Shown: positions 26,971-36,169, counted from the first letter of the stretch. The stretch is 64,000 nt of DNA from Chryseobacterium polytrichastri (GCF_900142445.1 NZ_FRAV01000019.1:33665-97664); one strand, 5' to 3'. Notes: generated by a model from the sequence alone, not told the origin. A program made the numbers and translations.

Positions 26971-28221
26971 TTAACCGTGAAACTCCAGAATTGTTTTTTC
27001 AATAATTCTTACGCAGTCTAACAATTGCTCTTCTGTAATAACCAATGGTGGTGCTAGTCTGATAATGTTTCCGTGAGTAGGTTTAGCAAGTAATCCGTTT
27101 TCTTTTAATTGTAAACAAAGATTCCAAGCAGTAGAACTGTCCGGAGTATCATTAATTAGAATAGCATTTAATAATCCTTTTCCTCTTACTTTGGTGATAA
27201 GATCAGATTTTGCAATCAATTTTTCTATTTCACTTCTGAATAGTTGACCTAATTCCTCAGCTCTTTCAGATAGTTTTTCATCTGCAACAACATCTAAGGC
27301 TGCAATTGCTACTGCACATGCAATAGGATTTCCTCCAAATGTTGAACCGTGTTGTCCCGGTTTGATGACATTCATGATTTCGTTATTTGCCAAAACCGCT
27401 GAAACAGGATACATTCCTCCAGAAAGTGCTTTTCCAAGGATTAAAATGTCGGGTTGTACATCTTCGTGATGGCAAGCGATTAATTTTCCTGTTCTTGCAA
27501 TACCTGTCTGAACTTCATCAGCAATGAAAAGTACATTATATTTTTTACAAAGCTCAGAAGCGTTTTTCAGGAAGTTCTCGTCTGGAACATATACTCCGGC
27601 TTCCCCTTGGATTGGCTCTACCAAAAAGGCAGCAATATTTTGTGCATCTTGAGCTAAAATTTCCTCTAAAGCTTTGATATCGTTGTATGGAATTTTAATA
27701 AATCCAGGAGTAAAAGGTCCATAATTCTGATTGGCATCAGGATCATTTGAGAAAGAAACAATTGTTGTGGTTCTTCCATGGAAATTATTTTCACAAACGA
27801 TGATTTTTGCTGCGTTTTCAGAAATTCCTTTTACTTCATAGCTCCATTTTCTCGCTAATTTTACTGCGGTTTCTACAGCTTCTGCTCCAGAATTCATCGG
27901 TAAAACTTTATCGAACCCAAATAGAGTCGTTATTTTTTGTTCGTATTCTCCCAAATTGGAATTGTAAAATGCTCTTGATGTTAATGCTAATTTTTTAGCC
28001 TGATTCACTAAAGCATCTACAATTTTAGGATGAGAGTGTCCTTGGTTAACGGCAGAATAAGCAGAAAGAAAATCATAATACCTTTTGCCTTCTACATCCC
28101 AAACGAAAACGCCTTCTCCGCGGTCTAAAACTACCGGAAGAGGGTGGTAATTGTGTGCGCCATGTTTGTCTTCAAGGTCAATGAAATACTGTGAGTTTTT
28201 TACTGTTTCTACTGTTGACAT
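26971..28221 (-). CDS. rocD: Ornithine--oxo-acid transaminase
   Basis: 416 residues. It moves the delta-amino group of ornithine to 2-oxoglutarate, giving glutamate semialdehyde, in arginine/proline interconversion; PLP-dependent, cytoplasmic. Family signatures: [49 protein letters not shown], then [12 protein letters not shown] and [17 protein letters not shown], whose Lys forms the Schiff base. Length is normal. The stop lies 1 base before the start of the GT9 gene, which makes rocD the apparent first gene of the minus-strand glycosyltransferase operon. It is an amino-acid enzyme and not a sugar aminotransferase. Confidence 0.95.
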   Translation of the reverse strand: MSTVETVKNSQYFIDLEDKHGAHNYHPLPVVLDRGEGVFVWDVEGKRYYDFLSAYSAVNQGHSHPKIVDALVNQAKKLALTSRAFYNSNLGEYEQKITTLFGFDKVLPMNSGAEAVETAVKLARKWSYEVKGISENAAKIIVCENNFHGRTTTIVSFSNDPDANQNYGPFTPGFIKIPYNDIKALEEILAQDAQNIAAFLVEPIQGEAGVYVPDENFLKNASELCKKYNVLFIADEVQTGIARTGKLIACHHEDVQPDILILGKALSGGMYPVSAVLANNEIMNVIKPGQHGSTFGGNPIACAVAIAALDVVADEKLSERAEELGQLFRSEIEKLIAKSDLITKVRGKGLLNAILINDTPDSSTAWNLCLQLKENGLLAKPTHGNIIRLAPPLVITEEQLLDCVRIIEKTILEFHG

Positions 28222-28238
28222 ATACTTTTGGTTTTGTA

Positions 28239-28270
28239 CAAAGTTAATAATTTAATATGAGAAGACACAA
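28239..28270 (-). promoter_or_regulatory. rocD promoter
   Basis: On the minus strand TTG (28270-28268), 21 bases, then TAACTTTG (28246-28239), matching the flavobacterial TTG-N17/23-TAnnTTTG consensus. The box ends 17 bases before the rocD ATG. Confidence 0.65.
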
Positions 28271-28275
28271 AAACA

Positions 28276-28302
28276 AAAACTGCCTCAGAATGAGACAGTT
28301 TT
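28276..28302 (-). terminator. Terminator after accC
   Basis: A 12-bp stem (AAAACTGTCTCA / TGAGGCAGTTTT on the minus strand, one G-U pair) with a 3-base loop is followed by a T-rich run. It is 26 bases past the accC stop and partly precedes the rocD promoter. Confidence 0.85.
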
Positions 28303-28327
28303 CAAAATTTTTATTTAAAAAATAATC

Positions 28328-29683
28328 TTAGTGATTATCATATTTTCTATCCATTACAAAATCTTCCATGAATTTTGTAGTATAGTTTCCTGCAAGATAA
28401 TCTTCATTATCCATCAATTGTCTGTGGAACGGAATAGTAGTTTTTACTCCCTCAATATAGAATTCTTCCAAAGCACGTTTCATTTTTGCAATTGCTTCTT
28501 CACGAGTTTGAGCCGTGGTGATTAATTTCGCAATCATTGAATCATAATTAGAAGGAATTGAGTATCCAGAATAAACGTGAGTATCAACTCTGATTCCATG
28601 TCCGCCAGGAATGTTTAATCCTGTGATTTTCCCCGGAGATGGTCTGAAATCAGCGTAAGGATCTTCTGCGTTGATTCTACATTCAATAGAGTGTAATTTT
28701 GGATAATAGTTGATTCCTGAAATTGGAGTTCCAGCTGCCAAAAGAATTTGCTCTTTAATTAAATCATAATCAATAACTTGTTCAGTAATTGGGTGCTCAA
28801 CCTGGATTCTTGTATTCATTTCCATGAAATAGAAATTTCTATGTTTGTCTACCAAGAATTCAATAGTACCTACACCTTCATAACCAATGAATTCTGCTGC
28901 TTTTACAGCTGCATCACCCATTTTTTCACGAAGTTCGTCAGTCATGAACGGAGAAGGTGTTTCTTCTGTTAATTTCTGATTTCTTCTTTGTACAGAACAA
29001 TCTCTTTCAGAAAGGTGGCAAGCTTTACCAAATTGGTCACCGGCAACCTGAATTTCGATATGTCTAGGCTCTTCAATCAATTTTTCCATATACATACCTC
29101 CGTTTCCGAAAGCAGCTACAGCTTCTTGAATAGCAGATTCCCAATGTTCTTTAAGGTCTTCAGCTTTCCAAACGGCTCTCATCCCTTTTCCACCACCACC
29201 TGCGGTAGCTTTAATCATTACGGGATAACCTGTTTCTTCAGCTGTTTTTACAGCGTGTTCGTAAGATTCAATTAATCCTTCAGAACCAGGTACACATGGT
29301 ACACCTGCTGCTTTCATGGTAGCTTTAGCATTTGCTTTATCTCCCATTTTCTCAATCTGCTCAGGAGAAGCACCAATGAATTTGATACCGTTTTTCTGAC
29401 AGATTCTAGAGAAATTAGCATTTTCAGATAAGAATCCGTAACCTGGATGAATAGCGTCTGCATTCGTAATTTCTGCAGCAGCTATAATGTTAGGGATCTT
29501 AAGATATGAGTCTTTACTCATTGCAGGACCAATACAAACAGCCTCGTCAGCAAATCTTACATGAAGACTGTCTTTGTCTGCAGTAGAGTATACTGCAACA
29601 GTTTTGATTCCCATTTCTTTACAAGTACGTAAGATACGCATTGCAATTTCGCCACGATTGGCAATTAATATTTTTTTGAACAT
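28328..29683 (-). CDS. accC: Acetyl-CoA carboxylase biotin carboxylase subunit
   Basis: 451 residues. It carboxylates the biotin on AccB using ATP and bicarbonate, the first half-reaction of malonyl-CoA synthesis. The ATP-grasp loop [10 protein letters not shown] (159-168), [11 protein letters not shown] (288-298) and the C-terminal RRINAEDP-type motif ([17 protein letters not shown]) are intact, and the length is standard. It is the last gene of the pdxA-yceD-rpmF-accB-accC run, 93 bases after accB, and ends at a clear terminator. Confidence 0.98.
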   Translation of the reverse strand: MFKKILIANRGEIAMRILRTCKEMGIKTVAVYSTADKDSLHVRFADEAVCIGPAMSKDSYLKIPNIIAAAEITNADAIHPGYGFLSENANFSRICQKNGIKFIGASPEQIEKMGDKANAKATMKAAGVPCVPGSEGLIESYEHAVKTAEETGYPVMIKATAGGGGKGMRAVWKAEDLKEHWESAIQEAVAAFGNGGMYMEKLIEEPRHIEIQVAGDQFGKACHLSERDCSVQRRNQKLTEETPSPFMTDELREKMGDAAVKAAEFIGYEGVGTIEFLVDKHRNFYFMEMNTRIQVEHPITEQVIDYDLIKEQILLAAGTPISGINYYPKLHSIECRINAEDPYADFRPSPGKITGLNIPGGHGIRVDTHVYSGYSIPSNYDSMIAKLITTAQTREEAIAKMKRALEEFYIEGVKTTIPFHRQLMDNEDYLAGNYTTKFMEDFVMDRKYDNH

Positions 29684-29776
29684 CTCTCCGAAATTTTAAA
29701 TTATAAATTTTGAATTTTAAATTATTTTAAATGAAAAGCCTTCATCTAAAATTTATAATCTTTAATCTAAAATTCC

Positions 29777-30259
29777 TTAAGATGGATCTACTAAGAATAA
29801 AGGTTGGTCATATTCTACAGGAGTAGCATCGTCAACTAAAATTTTAACGATTTTACCGCTTACTTCAGAATCAATTTGGTTGAATAATTTCATTGCTTCA
29901 ATTACACAAACAACTTTTCCAACAGAAACTTCGTCTCCTACGTTTACGAAAACATCTTTATCTGGAGATGGTTTTCTGTAGAAAGTTCCAATCATTGGAG
30001 ATTTGATAGTAATAAATTTGCTGTCATCAGATGCAGCTTCAGCTTTTTCAGCAGGTGCAGATGTAGCAACTGGAGCTTGTGCAGGAGCAGCCATTTGTTG
30101 TGGTGCTGTGTGGTAAACAGCAGGTTGAGCATAAGCAACTTCGCTTCCAGCTAATGGAGTTTTAATAGTGATTTCGAAATCTTTAGTTTTGTACTTCACT
30201 TCAGAAACTTCAGCCTTAGATACAAACTTAATAAGATTTTGTATGTCTTTAATGTCCAT
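29777..30259 (-). CDS. accB: Acetyl-CoA carboxylase biotin carboxyl carrier protein
   Basis: 160 residues. It carries biotin between AccC and the AccA/AccD transferase. The C-terminal biotinyl domain has SPMIGTFYRKPSPD and the biotinylation site VIEAMKLFNQ with Lys124. An Ala/Pro/Gln-rich linker (about 42-78) is the flexible arm of BCCP proteins. The N-terminus DIKDIQNLIKFVSKAEVSEV is typical. It has its own promoter (see 30283-30311) after a terminator-like hairpin behind rpmF. Confidence 0.97.
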   Translation of the reverse strand: MDIKDIQNLIKFVSKAEVSEVKYKTKDFEITIKTPLAGSEVAYAQPAVYHTAPQQMAAPAQAPVATSAPAEKAEAASDDSKFITIKSPMIGTFYRKPSPDKDVFVNVGDEVSVGKVVCVIEAMKLFNQIDSEVSGKIVKILVDDATPVEYDQPLFLVDPS

Positions 30260-30282
30260 AAATTTGATATTTGATTTTGGGT

Positions 30283-30311
30283 CAAAGATACCAAAAAAAC
30301 GTAAAAAACAA
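30283..30311 (-). promoter_or_regulatory. accB promoter
   Basis: On the minus strand TTG at 30311-30309, 18-base spacer, TATCTTTG at 30290-30283; it lies 23 bases before the accB ATG. This matches the flavobacterial consensus exactly. Confidence 0.8.
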
Positions 30312-30313
30312 CA

Positions 30314-30350
30314 AAAAACCGCCGAATTTTATCAAAATTGGGCGGTTTTT
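30314..30350 (-). terminator. Terminator or attenuator between rpmF and accB
   Basis: On the minus strand AAAACCGCC...GGCGGTTTT, extended by AATTTT/AAAATT around one mismatch, is followed by a T-rich run (TTTTTTGTTGTTTTTT). It separates the ribosomal part of the operon from accBC. Confidence 0.8.
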
Positions 30351-30387
30351 GTATAAAAACGAGTGTTTTTCAATGAAAAACGACTTC

Positions 30388-30591
30388 TTAGTTTTCTTCA
30401 GTAGTTGCTACTTCTTTTTCCAATACTACTTTACCTCTGTAGTAAAGTTTCCCTTCATGCCAGTGAGCTCTGTGGTAAAGGTGCATTTCTCCTGTTGTTG
30501 CATCTTTAGCTAGTTGAGGAACTACAGCTTTGTAGTGAGTTCTTCTCTTATCTCTTCTTGTGGACGATTGTCTTCTCTTTGGATGTGCCAT
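30388..30591 (-). CDS. rpmF: 50S ribosomal protein L32
   Basis: 67 residues. The N-terminus [20 protein letters not shown] is the L32 signature, followed by [20 protein letters not shown]. The zinc-binding Cys residues of some L32 proteins are absent, so this is a zinc-free type. It lies between yceD and accB, as is common because L32, YceD and fatty-acid genes are often linked. Confidence 0.97.
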   Translation of the reverse strand: MAHPKRRQSSTRRDKRRTHYKAVVPQLAKDATTGEMHLYHRAHWHEGKLYYRGKVVLEKEVATTEEN

Positions 30592-30613
30592 CTTGTAATA
30601 ACTTTTTTAATTT

Positions 30614-30646
30614 GATGAGCGATGAGATTCTTTTCATCCTCTCATC
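30614..30646 (-). promoter_or_regulatory. Inverted repeat in the yceD-rpmF spacer
   Basis: GATGAG...CTCATC (6 bp) encloses GATGA...TCATC (5 bp) around an 8-base loop, with a small internal bulge. It lies in the 69-base spacer between yceD and rpmF and is not followed by a T-run, so it is more likely an RNA processing or regulatory hairpin than a terminator. Confidence 0.45.
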
Positions 30647-30660
30647 ATATTTAAATTATT

Positions 30661-31182
30661 TTAATTTTTATCTTTTAACTTCTTAAGTGCTTCCCATCTT
30701 GGGTCACTTTCCGGTTCTTTTTCTTCAACTTCTTTCGGGCTGAATTTTTCAAGAATTTCCAGATCTTCTTTACTTACGTTGGGTGAAACCTTTTTCATTG
30801 GTATGGAAAGGATCACGTTTTCGTAAATCAACTGTGCTACATTAAAAGCATGGTCGTTGGTTGGAATGGTGATAACATCTTCTTCGCTGTCATCGTATTC
30901 TTCTCCAAACTTAACCAAAACTCTGATGTCATTTTCAATAGGGTGGTTGAAATCATCGTTTGTGATATCACAAACCAGCTCTACAGTCCCATTGGTTTCT
31001 ATCTCAAATTCTAAAAAAGTAGTGTGTTTCTCAAGAAAAACATCTACTGAAATCTTAGGATTTGTAAATTCCTGCTCAGTGTCAAATAATTGAAAGAACG
31101 ATTTGTCTATCTCAAATTTGAACTGGTGCTTCCCGATTTTCAGTCCGGAAAAGCTCACGTCATAGTTTCTTAACTTGTCCAT
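30661..31182 (-). CDS. yceD: YceD/DUF177 family protein
   Basis: 173 residues from ATG 31182 (MDKLRNYDVSFSGLKIGKHQ); a TTG 5 codons upstream is less likely. The family is broadly conserved next to rpmF and is linked to 23S rRNA or L32 handling. VELVCDITNDDFNHPIEND fits the family core, although the CxR-CL motif of proteobacterial YceD is reduced to a single Cys. The acidic C-terminus (KEVEEKEPESDPRWEALKKL) is the usual tail. It lies 84 bases after pdxA. Confidence 0.85.
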   Translation of the reverse strand: MDKLRNYDVSFSGLKIGKHQFKFEIDKSFFQLFDTEQEFTNPKISVDVFLEKHTTFLEFEIETNGTVELVCDITNDDFNHPIENDIRVLVKFGEEYDDSEEDVITIPTNDHAFNVAQLIYENVILSIPMKKVSPNVSKEDLEILEKFSPKEVEEKEPESDPRWEALKKLKDKN

Positions 31183-31266
31183 AAAATGAGTGTGCAAAAA
31201 TATGCATTTTTTTTATAATTACAAATAAAATCCCCAACAAATTAATTTTAAATTTGTTTTAAGGAT

Positions 31267-32358
31267 TTATGCTTCAGTTTCATCTGGTAAATCTTCATCA
31301 ATTCCGTTGTCGCTAACCATTTTTCTTGGCTGCATACGGTTGCTCATCAATTCGTTGTATTCGCTTCTATTCTTGAAGATTTTAATGGCTGTGAAGATTG
31401 CTTCTGAAAAACTTTGTTCATCTGCAATGTTTTGTCCAGCGATGTCATATGCAACGCCATGGTCTGGTGAAGTTCTTATAAAAGGAAGGGCAGCCGTATA
31501 ATTTACGCCTTCTTCATAGGCTAATGTTTTGAAAGGAGCCAGGCCTTGATCGTGATACATTGCTAAAACAGCATCGAAGCTTCTGTATTTGCTTGGCTGG
31601 AAAAAACTGTCTGCAGGGAAAGGTCCGAAAGCCAAAACTCCATTATCAGAAAGCTCTTTTATTGCTGGAGAAATAATTTCAATTTCTTCATTTCCGATCA
31701 CTCCGCCATCTCCTGCATGTGGATTTAATCCTAAAACAGCAATTTTAGGTTTCGTAATATTAAAATCTTCAATTAAAGTTTGATTTAACGCTCGGATCTG
31801 TTTTTTTATTTTTTCCTTAGAAATGTTTTCAGCTACTTTTGCCAACGGGATGTGGTGGGTAGAAACAGCAACTTTTAAATCTTCCGTTACCAAAAACATC
31901 AATCCTTTTTTACTGAATTTTTCTTCAAAATATCCTGTGTGGCCAGCATGCTTAAAGCCCATCTTCATCATTTCGTCTTTATTAATAGGAGCTGTTACAA
32001 GAACATCTATTTCTCCTTTCATTAAAGCTTCAGTTGCTGCTTCCAAAGAATCTATTGCCAATTTGGTTGATTCTTCTGTTGGTTTTCCCAATTCTACATT
32101 AGAATTGTCTTTCACAAGATTCACCATATTGATCTTTCCTGCCTGAGCCTGTGAAGTTTCGTTGATGTAATTAAAGTTTAAATTAAGCTTAAAAATATTT
32201 TTCTGATAGGTGAATAATTTCCCTGAACCAAAAATTATCGGAGTGAAAAAATCCGTAATGGCTTTGTCTTTCAGAGACTTCATGATGATTTCTGGTCCTA
32301 TGCCGTTGAAATCCCCGATTGAAATTCCTACTCGTACTTTATGGTTTTTTGGGCTCAT
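31267..32358 (-). CDS. pdxA: 4-hydroxythreonine-4-phosphate dehydrogenase
   Basis: 363 residues. It oxidises 4-phosphohydroxy-L-threonine in the DXP-dependent pyridoxal phosphate pathway; NAD and metal dependent. Visible motifs: ISIGDFNGIGPEIIMKSL near the start, APINKDEMMK, the metal-ligand regions HAGHTGYFEE, STHHIPLAK and MYHDQGLAPFK, and GLNPHAGDGGVIG. It is the first gene of the yceD-rpmF operon direction. Its upstream 49 bases are shared with divergent ribE and contain TAAATTTG on the minus strand at 32395-32388. Confidence 0.96.
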   Translation of the reverse strand: MSPKNHKVRVGISIGDFNGIGPEIIMKSLKDKAITDFFTPIIFGSGKLFTYQKNIFKLNLNFNYINETSQAQAGKINMVNLVKDNSNVELGKPTEESTKLAIDSLEAATEALMKGEIDVLVTAPINKDEMMKMGFKHAGHTGYFEEKFSKKGLMFLVTEDLKVAVSTHHIPLAKVAENISKEKIKKQIRALNQTLIEDFNITKPKIAVLGLNPHAGDGGVIGNEEIEIISPAIKELSDNGVLAFGPFPADSFFQPSKYRSFDAVLAMYHDQGLAPFKTLAYEEGVNYTAALPFIRTSPDHGVAYDIAGQNIADEQSFSEAIFTAIKIFKNRSEYNELMSNRMQPRKMVSDNGIDEDLPDETEA

Positions 32359-32364
32359 TTTGAT

Positions 32365-32372
32365 TATCTTTG
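32365..32372 (+). promoter_or_regulatory. Putative ribE -7 element
   Basis: TATCTTTG in the 49-base pdxA-ribE divergent spacer, 35 bases before the ribE ATG. The same TATCTTTGAAGA sequence precedes nrnA (36365). No TTG at the best spacing is present. Confidence 0.5.
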
Positions 32373-32407
32373 AAGATTATAATTTTACAAATTTAGCAAA
32401 AAATAAT

Positions 32408-33004
32408 ATGTTCACAGGAATTATTGAAGCAGTTGGAGTTATTGAAAAGATTGAGGAAAAAGGAAGTAACATTGATTTTACTTTAACATGCCCTTTTACC
32501 AATGAATTAAAAATAGATCAAAGCCTTGCTCATAACGGTTGTTGTTTAACAGTTGTTGAGATAAAAGGAGATCAATATGTCGTAACGGCAATTAATGAAA
32601 CATTAGAAAAAACCAACCTTGGAAAATGGGATGTGGGAACTGTTGTTAATCTTGAGCGTTGCATGAAAATGGACGGAAGATTAGACGGACACATTGTTCA
32701 AGGTCACGTTGATCACACGGGAGAAGTTGTGGGAGTTGAGAATAAAGACGGAAGCTATTTTATTACGGTTAAATATGAATCTAACGGAAGTTTTGTAACA
32801 GTTCCACAAGGGTCTATTACTGTAAACGGGATAAGCCTGACCGTTGCGAAAAGTGAAGATTCTCAGTTTTCAGTAGCAATTATTCCTTATACATGGGAGT
32901 TTACCAATATGCAGCATCTTAAAATCGGAGATAAAGTTAATCTGGAATTTGATATTATTGGTAAGTATATTGCTAGGTTAATTAATAAACAGAATGGCAA
33001 TTAA
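32408..33004 (+). CDS. ribE: Riboflavin synthase, alpha chain
   Basis: 198 residues from ATG 32408. It disproportionates two 6,7-dimethyl-8-ribityllumazines into riboflavin and a pyrimidinedione. Two lumazine-binding repeats are seen: MFTGIIEAVGVIEKIEEKGS with HNGCCLTVVEI, then GHIVQGHVDHTGEVVGVENK with GSITVNGISLTVAK and IPYTWEFTNM. The stop overlaps the start of the histidine kinase by 11 bases, so the two are probably translated together. Confidence 0.95.
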   Translation: MFTGIIEAVGVIEKIEEKGSNIDFTLTCPFTNELKIDQSLAHNGCCLTVVEIKGDQYVVTAINETLEKTNLGKWDVGTVVNLERCMKMDGRLDGHIVQGHVDHTGEVVGVENKDGSYFITVKYESNGSFVTVPQGSITVNGISLTVAKSEDSQFSVAIIPYTWEFTNMQHLKIGDKVNLEFDIIGKYIARLINKQNGN

Positions 33005-34448
33005 TAAATACAAAGGATATAGTTTAAGGAATCGGGTCTTTTTCGGCTTCTTACTCGTATGTTTTTTAAGTGTTGCCGCTTCGTCGTTGGTTCCTTATTT
33101 TGTTTTAAAGAGTAACTCTTTAGAGCAGAGTAGGATAGACATGCAGGATAAAACAAACGCCGTAATGGGGTATTTGGATTATGCTGTGAGTCGTGCTCTT
33201 GTGGAGACAAAAGACCTTCCTGAAGTTCTAGGTAATAAAATTCTTGAAATTGCGGATATCAATCAACATGATATTGTTATTTATGATTTAAAGGGGAATT
33301 ATCTGCTTTCTAATAAAGATGAGAGCTTGGTTGAGCAAAAAACGATTCCTTTAAATATTGTGAATAAAATTCTGGCTACCGATGCAAGAGTTGATATTAG
33401 AGGATATGATCAGGCTAAAGATGCGGTTTTTACATCCTCTTATTTAGTGTTGAAAAATAATGTTCTAGACCCAATAGGTATTGTGTATATTCCTTTATAT
33501 CACAATGAATCGGCGTATCTGGATGTCCTTCATCAATATGTTAAATATATCTTATTGGTAGATATATTTCTTATTTTATTTAGTATTTGGCTAAGTTGGG
33601 TTACTTCTAATAATTTGGCGAAAACAATTACTAAGTTTTCTGATATGATCACACGTATCACATTGTTTGAGAATGAAATGCATCCTATCAGATACTATAA
33701 AAACGATGAATTGAATGCGCTGGCAAGAGCCTATAATAGGATGATTCTCCAAATTCAGGATCAAAAAGAAAGATTACGCTTTAAAGCCTCGGAAGAAGCT
33801 TGGCGGGAAATGGCCAAACAGGTTGCTCATGAGGTGAAAAACCCTTTGACACCAATGAAGTTGACTATTCAGAATTTTGAAAGAAAATTCGATCCTGAAG
33901 ATCCAAATATTAGAGAAAGAGTAAAGCAGATGAGTAAAACGATGGTTGATCAAATTGATTTGATTGCTACCGTTGCTTCAGCTTTTTCAGAATTTGCAAA
34001 GCTTCCTGAGAAGAATAACGAGGTAATCAATCTGAATACAGAGGTTGAAGATATTCTGCGTGTTTTCAATGATGATAGTATTTTTATCCATTCCAATAAG
34101 AGCAATATCATGATCAATATGGATAGGATTTACCTTTCCAGAATTATTACCAATCTTGTTACCAATGCGAAGCAAGCTGAAAGTGATGAAAGGAAATTAA
34201 TTATTAATGTTGATGTAGAGCAGCATCAGAGAAGAGTGATGGTGTCTATTCAGGATAATGGTGTTGGGATTCCTGAGAATATATATGAAAGGATTTTTGA
34301 GCCTAATTTCACTTCGAAGAATAGTGGGATGGGACTTGGTCTATCCATGGTAAGAAAAATGGTTGAAGATTATAAAGGGGAAATCTCTGTGAAGTCTGAA
34401 GTAGGAAAAGGATCAACATTCACAATTACATTACCAACCAATTTATAG
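32994..34448 (+). CDS. Membrane histidine kinase (NtrY-like), orphan
   Basis: 484 residues. TM1 at about 16-38 and TM2 at about 184-203 enclose a periplasmic sensor of about 145 residues with a double-Cache/PAS-like appearance (DIVIYDLKGNYLLSNKDESL). A HAMP linker follows (about 205-255). The H-box AKQVAHEVKNPLTPMKLTIQ places the phospho-His at 279. The N-box ITNLVTNAKQAESD, G1 VQDNGVGIPENIYERIFEP-like region and G2 MGLGLSMVRKMVEDY complete the ATPase domain. No response regulator is nearby. It overlaps ribE by 11 bases and its TAG stop overlaps the GTG of the next gene. Confidence 0.93.
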   Translation: MAINKYKGYSLRNRVFFGFLLVCFLSVAASSLVPYFVLKSNSLEQSRIDMQDKTNAVMGYLDYAVSRALVETKDLPEVLGNKILEIADINQHDIVIYDLKGNYLLSNKDESLVEQKTIPLNIVNKILATDARVDIRGYDQAKDAVFTSSYLVLKNNVLDPIGIVYIPLYHNESAYLDVLHQYVKYILLVDIFLILFSIWLSWVTSNNLAKTITKFSDMITRITLFENEMHPIRYYKNDELNALARAYNRMILQIQDQKERLRFKASEEAWREMAKQVAHEVKNPLTPMKLTIQNFERKFDPEDPNIRERVKQMSKTMVDQIDLIATVASAFSEFAKLPEKNNEVINLNTEVEDILRVFNDDSIFIHSNKSNIMINMDRIYLSRIITNLVTNAKQAESDERKLIINVDVEQHQRRVMVSIQDNGVGIPENIYERIFEPNFTSKNSGMGLGLSMVRKMVEDYKGEISVKSEVGKGSTFTITLPTNL

Positions 34449-35143
34449 TGAAGCCTTTTACATTTAAACAATTCGATATTTATCAGTCTAAAAATGTCTT
34501 TCGTGTAGGAACAGACGGTGTTTTGCTGGGTGCTTTAGCGAATGTAGATAACAAATCTAACGTTCTGGAAATAGGAACGGGAACAGGATTAATCTCTTTA
34601 ATGTTAGCCCAAAGAAATCAGCATGCTGAATTTTTAGGATTAGATATTAATGAAGATGCTGTAAATCTCACAAAATCTAATTTTGAGAATTCAATATTTA
34701 ATCCAAGGTTAAGGAATGTTCTTCAGGATTTTAAAAATTTTGAAACGGAAGATAAATTTGATTTAATAGTTTCTAATCCTCCTTATTTTGAAGAATCAGG
34801 TTCTGAGAAGGATAAAATTGCTAGGCAAACGGTGGAATTAAATTTTCAACAATTAATTTCAAAATCATCCAAATTACTTTCTGAAAAAGGGCTTTTTTCT
34901 GTGATTATTCCTGTCGAAGTGGGACTTGATTTTATTGAAATTGCTAAGGAAAATCAATTGTTTTTAATCCGAAGAGTTAATATTAAAGGAATTGAAAATT
35001 CAAACGTAAAGAGATTGGTTTTAGAGTTTTCTTTAGCTGAAAATCAACTTGAAGAATCTGAATTTATTATAGAAAAAAGTCCGAGACAATACTCGGACCA
35101 ATATCTTGAACTCACTAAAGAGTTTCATGTTTTCGGGAAATAA
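34448..35143 (+). CDS. tRNA1(Val) N6-adenine methyltransferase-like (TrmN6 type)
   Basis: 231 residues starting at GTG 34448, which overlaps the preceding stop by one base (TAGTG). The SAM-binding motif VLEIGTGTGLISLMLAQRNQ and the catalytic SNPPYF motif, typical of N6-adenine methyltransferases acting on tRNA, are present; FKQFDIYQSKNVFRVGTDGV is the family N-terminus. In related bacteria this enzyme modifies A37 of tRNA1(Val). Position in a row with ribE and the kinase is probably co-transcription and not a functional link. Confidence 0.85.
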   Translation: MKPFTFKQFDIYQSKNVFRVGTDGVLLGALANVDNKSNVLEIGTGTGLISLMLAQRNQHAEFLGLDINEDAVNLTKSNFENSIFNPRLRNVLQDFKNFETEDKFDLIVSNPPYFEESGSEKDKIARQTVELNFQQLISKSSKLLSEKGLFSVIIPVEVGLDFIEIAKENQLFLIRRVNIKGIENSNVKRLVLEFSLAENQLEESEFIIEKSPRQYSDQYLELTKEFHVFGK

Positions 35144-35144
35144 A

Positions 35145-35855
35145 TTATTCAAATAATTCTGCTGTATCCAGCACAGAAACTTTACCGTCTTCACATCTAA
35201 TCGCCTCTCCAGGGAAGTTTTGAATCATGTGATAATCATGTGTTGCCATTACCACAGCAGCTCCGTTTTCTAAAGCCACTTGTTTTAGTAAAGTCATAAT
35301 TTCATTAGACGTCTCTGGGTCAAGGTTTCCTGTTGGCTCATCTGCTAAGATTAAGTCTGGATGATTCAGTAAAGCTCTTGCAATAGCTACACGCTGTTGC
35401 TCTCCACCAGAAAGCTCATGAGGCATTTTGTGCTTCTTGCTTTTCATGTTTACGCTTCCAAGAACCTCGTTGATACGGTCTTCCATTTTTGTTTTATCAC
35501 TCCATCCGGTAGCTTCAAGAACAAATTTTAGATTTTTCTCAACTGTTCTGTCAGAAAGTAATTGGAAATCTTGGAAAACAATTCCTAATTTTCTTCTAAG
35601 GTTAGGGATGTCGGAAGTTTTCATTTTTGCAAGATCGAAACCAACAACAGCTCCATGTCCTGACGCTAACGGAATGTGTCCGTAAAGCGTTTTTAATAAT
35701 GAGCTTTTCCCAGAACCTGTTTTTCCGATAAGATAACAGAATCGGCCTTTTTTGATGTTAAGATTCACATCAGAAAGAACCGTGAAGTTTTTTTGCGCAA
35801 TCTTCGCGTGCTGTAAACTTATAATGCTATCTCCGGAGATATTTGTATGTGGCAT
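35145..35855 (-). CDS. ftsE: Cell division ATP-binding protein FtsE
   Basis: 236 residues. ABC ATPase with Walker A GKTGSGKSS (44-52), Q-loop VFQDFQLL, signature LSGGEQQR (148-155), Walker B LILADEP (168-174) and the H-loop MATHDYHM. The order of motifs and the short length match FtsE, which with FtsX controls peptidoglycan hydrolases at the division site. FtsX is not in this window; in Bacteroidota the two are often unlinked. It is convergent with the methyltransferase gene, 1 base apart. Another ABC transporter ATPase of the LolD type is possible but less likely. Confidence 0.85.
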   Translation of the reverse strand: MPHTNISGDSIISLQHAKIAQKNFTVLSDVNLNIKKGRFCYLIGKTGSGKSSLLKTLYGHIPLASGHGAVVGFDLAKMKTSDIPNLRRKLGIVFQDFQLLSDRTVEKNLKFVLEATGWSDKTKMEDRINEVLGSVNMKSKKHKMPHELSGGEQQRVAIARALLNHPDLILADEPTGNLDPETSNEIMTLLKQVALENGAAVVMATHDYHMIQNFPGEAIRCEDGKVSVLDTAELFE

Positions 35856-35956
35856 AATTCAAATTTAAGAGGCTATTTCTAAAAAATATTTTCAGATCTT
35901 AAAAATAGAAAAAAGAAACCTAAAGAAACTAAATTTTAGTAAATTTTAACAACAAA

Positions 35957-35987
35957 AAATGCCTGAAAAAGTTCTTTTCAAGCATTT
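35957..35987 (-). terminator. Terminator after rpmH
   Basis: On the minus strand AAATGCTTGAAAA pairs with TTTTTCAGGCATTT (G-U allowed), followed by TTTTTTG. It is 24 bases past the rpmH stop. Confidence 0.8.
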
Positions 35988-36010
35988 CTTGTATATTGTA
36001 AAATAAGATA

Positions 36011-36169
36011 TTATCTCTTAGCTCTTGCAGAACTTACAGATAGACTCTTTCTACCTTTAGCTCTTCTTGCTGCCAAAACTCTTCTACCGTTTGGCGTTGA
36101 CATTCTTTCTCTGAAACCGTGTTTGTTTCTTTTTTTTCTCTCCGATGGTTGGAATGTTCTTTTACTCAT
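36011..36169 (-). CDS. rpmH: 50S ribosomal protein L34
   Basis: 52 residues, [20 protein letters not shown] then [20 protein letters not shown], the invariant L34 signature, with a C-terminal extension ([12 protein letters not shown]) typical of flavobacteria. It is a single gene with its own promoter and terminator. The dnaA/rnpA neighbourhood seen in many bacteria is absent. Confidence 0.97.
   Translation of the reverse strand: MSKRTFQPSERKKRNKHGFRERMSTPNGRRVLAARRAKGRKSLSVSSARAKR

Noticed and set aside
26971..28221. Sugar aminotransferase for the glycan island
   Set aside because: Motifs and length match ornithine transaminase ([17 protein letters not shown]), not the DegT/DnrJ/EryC1 sugar aminotransferase family.
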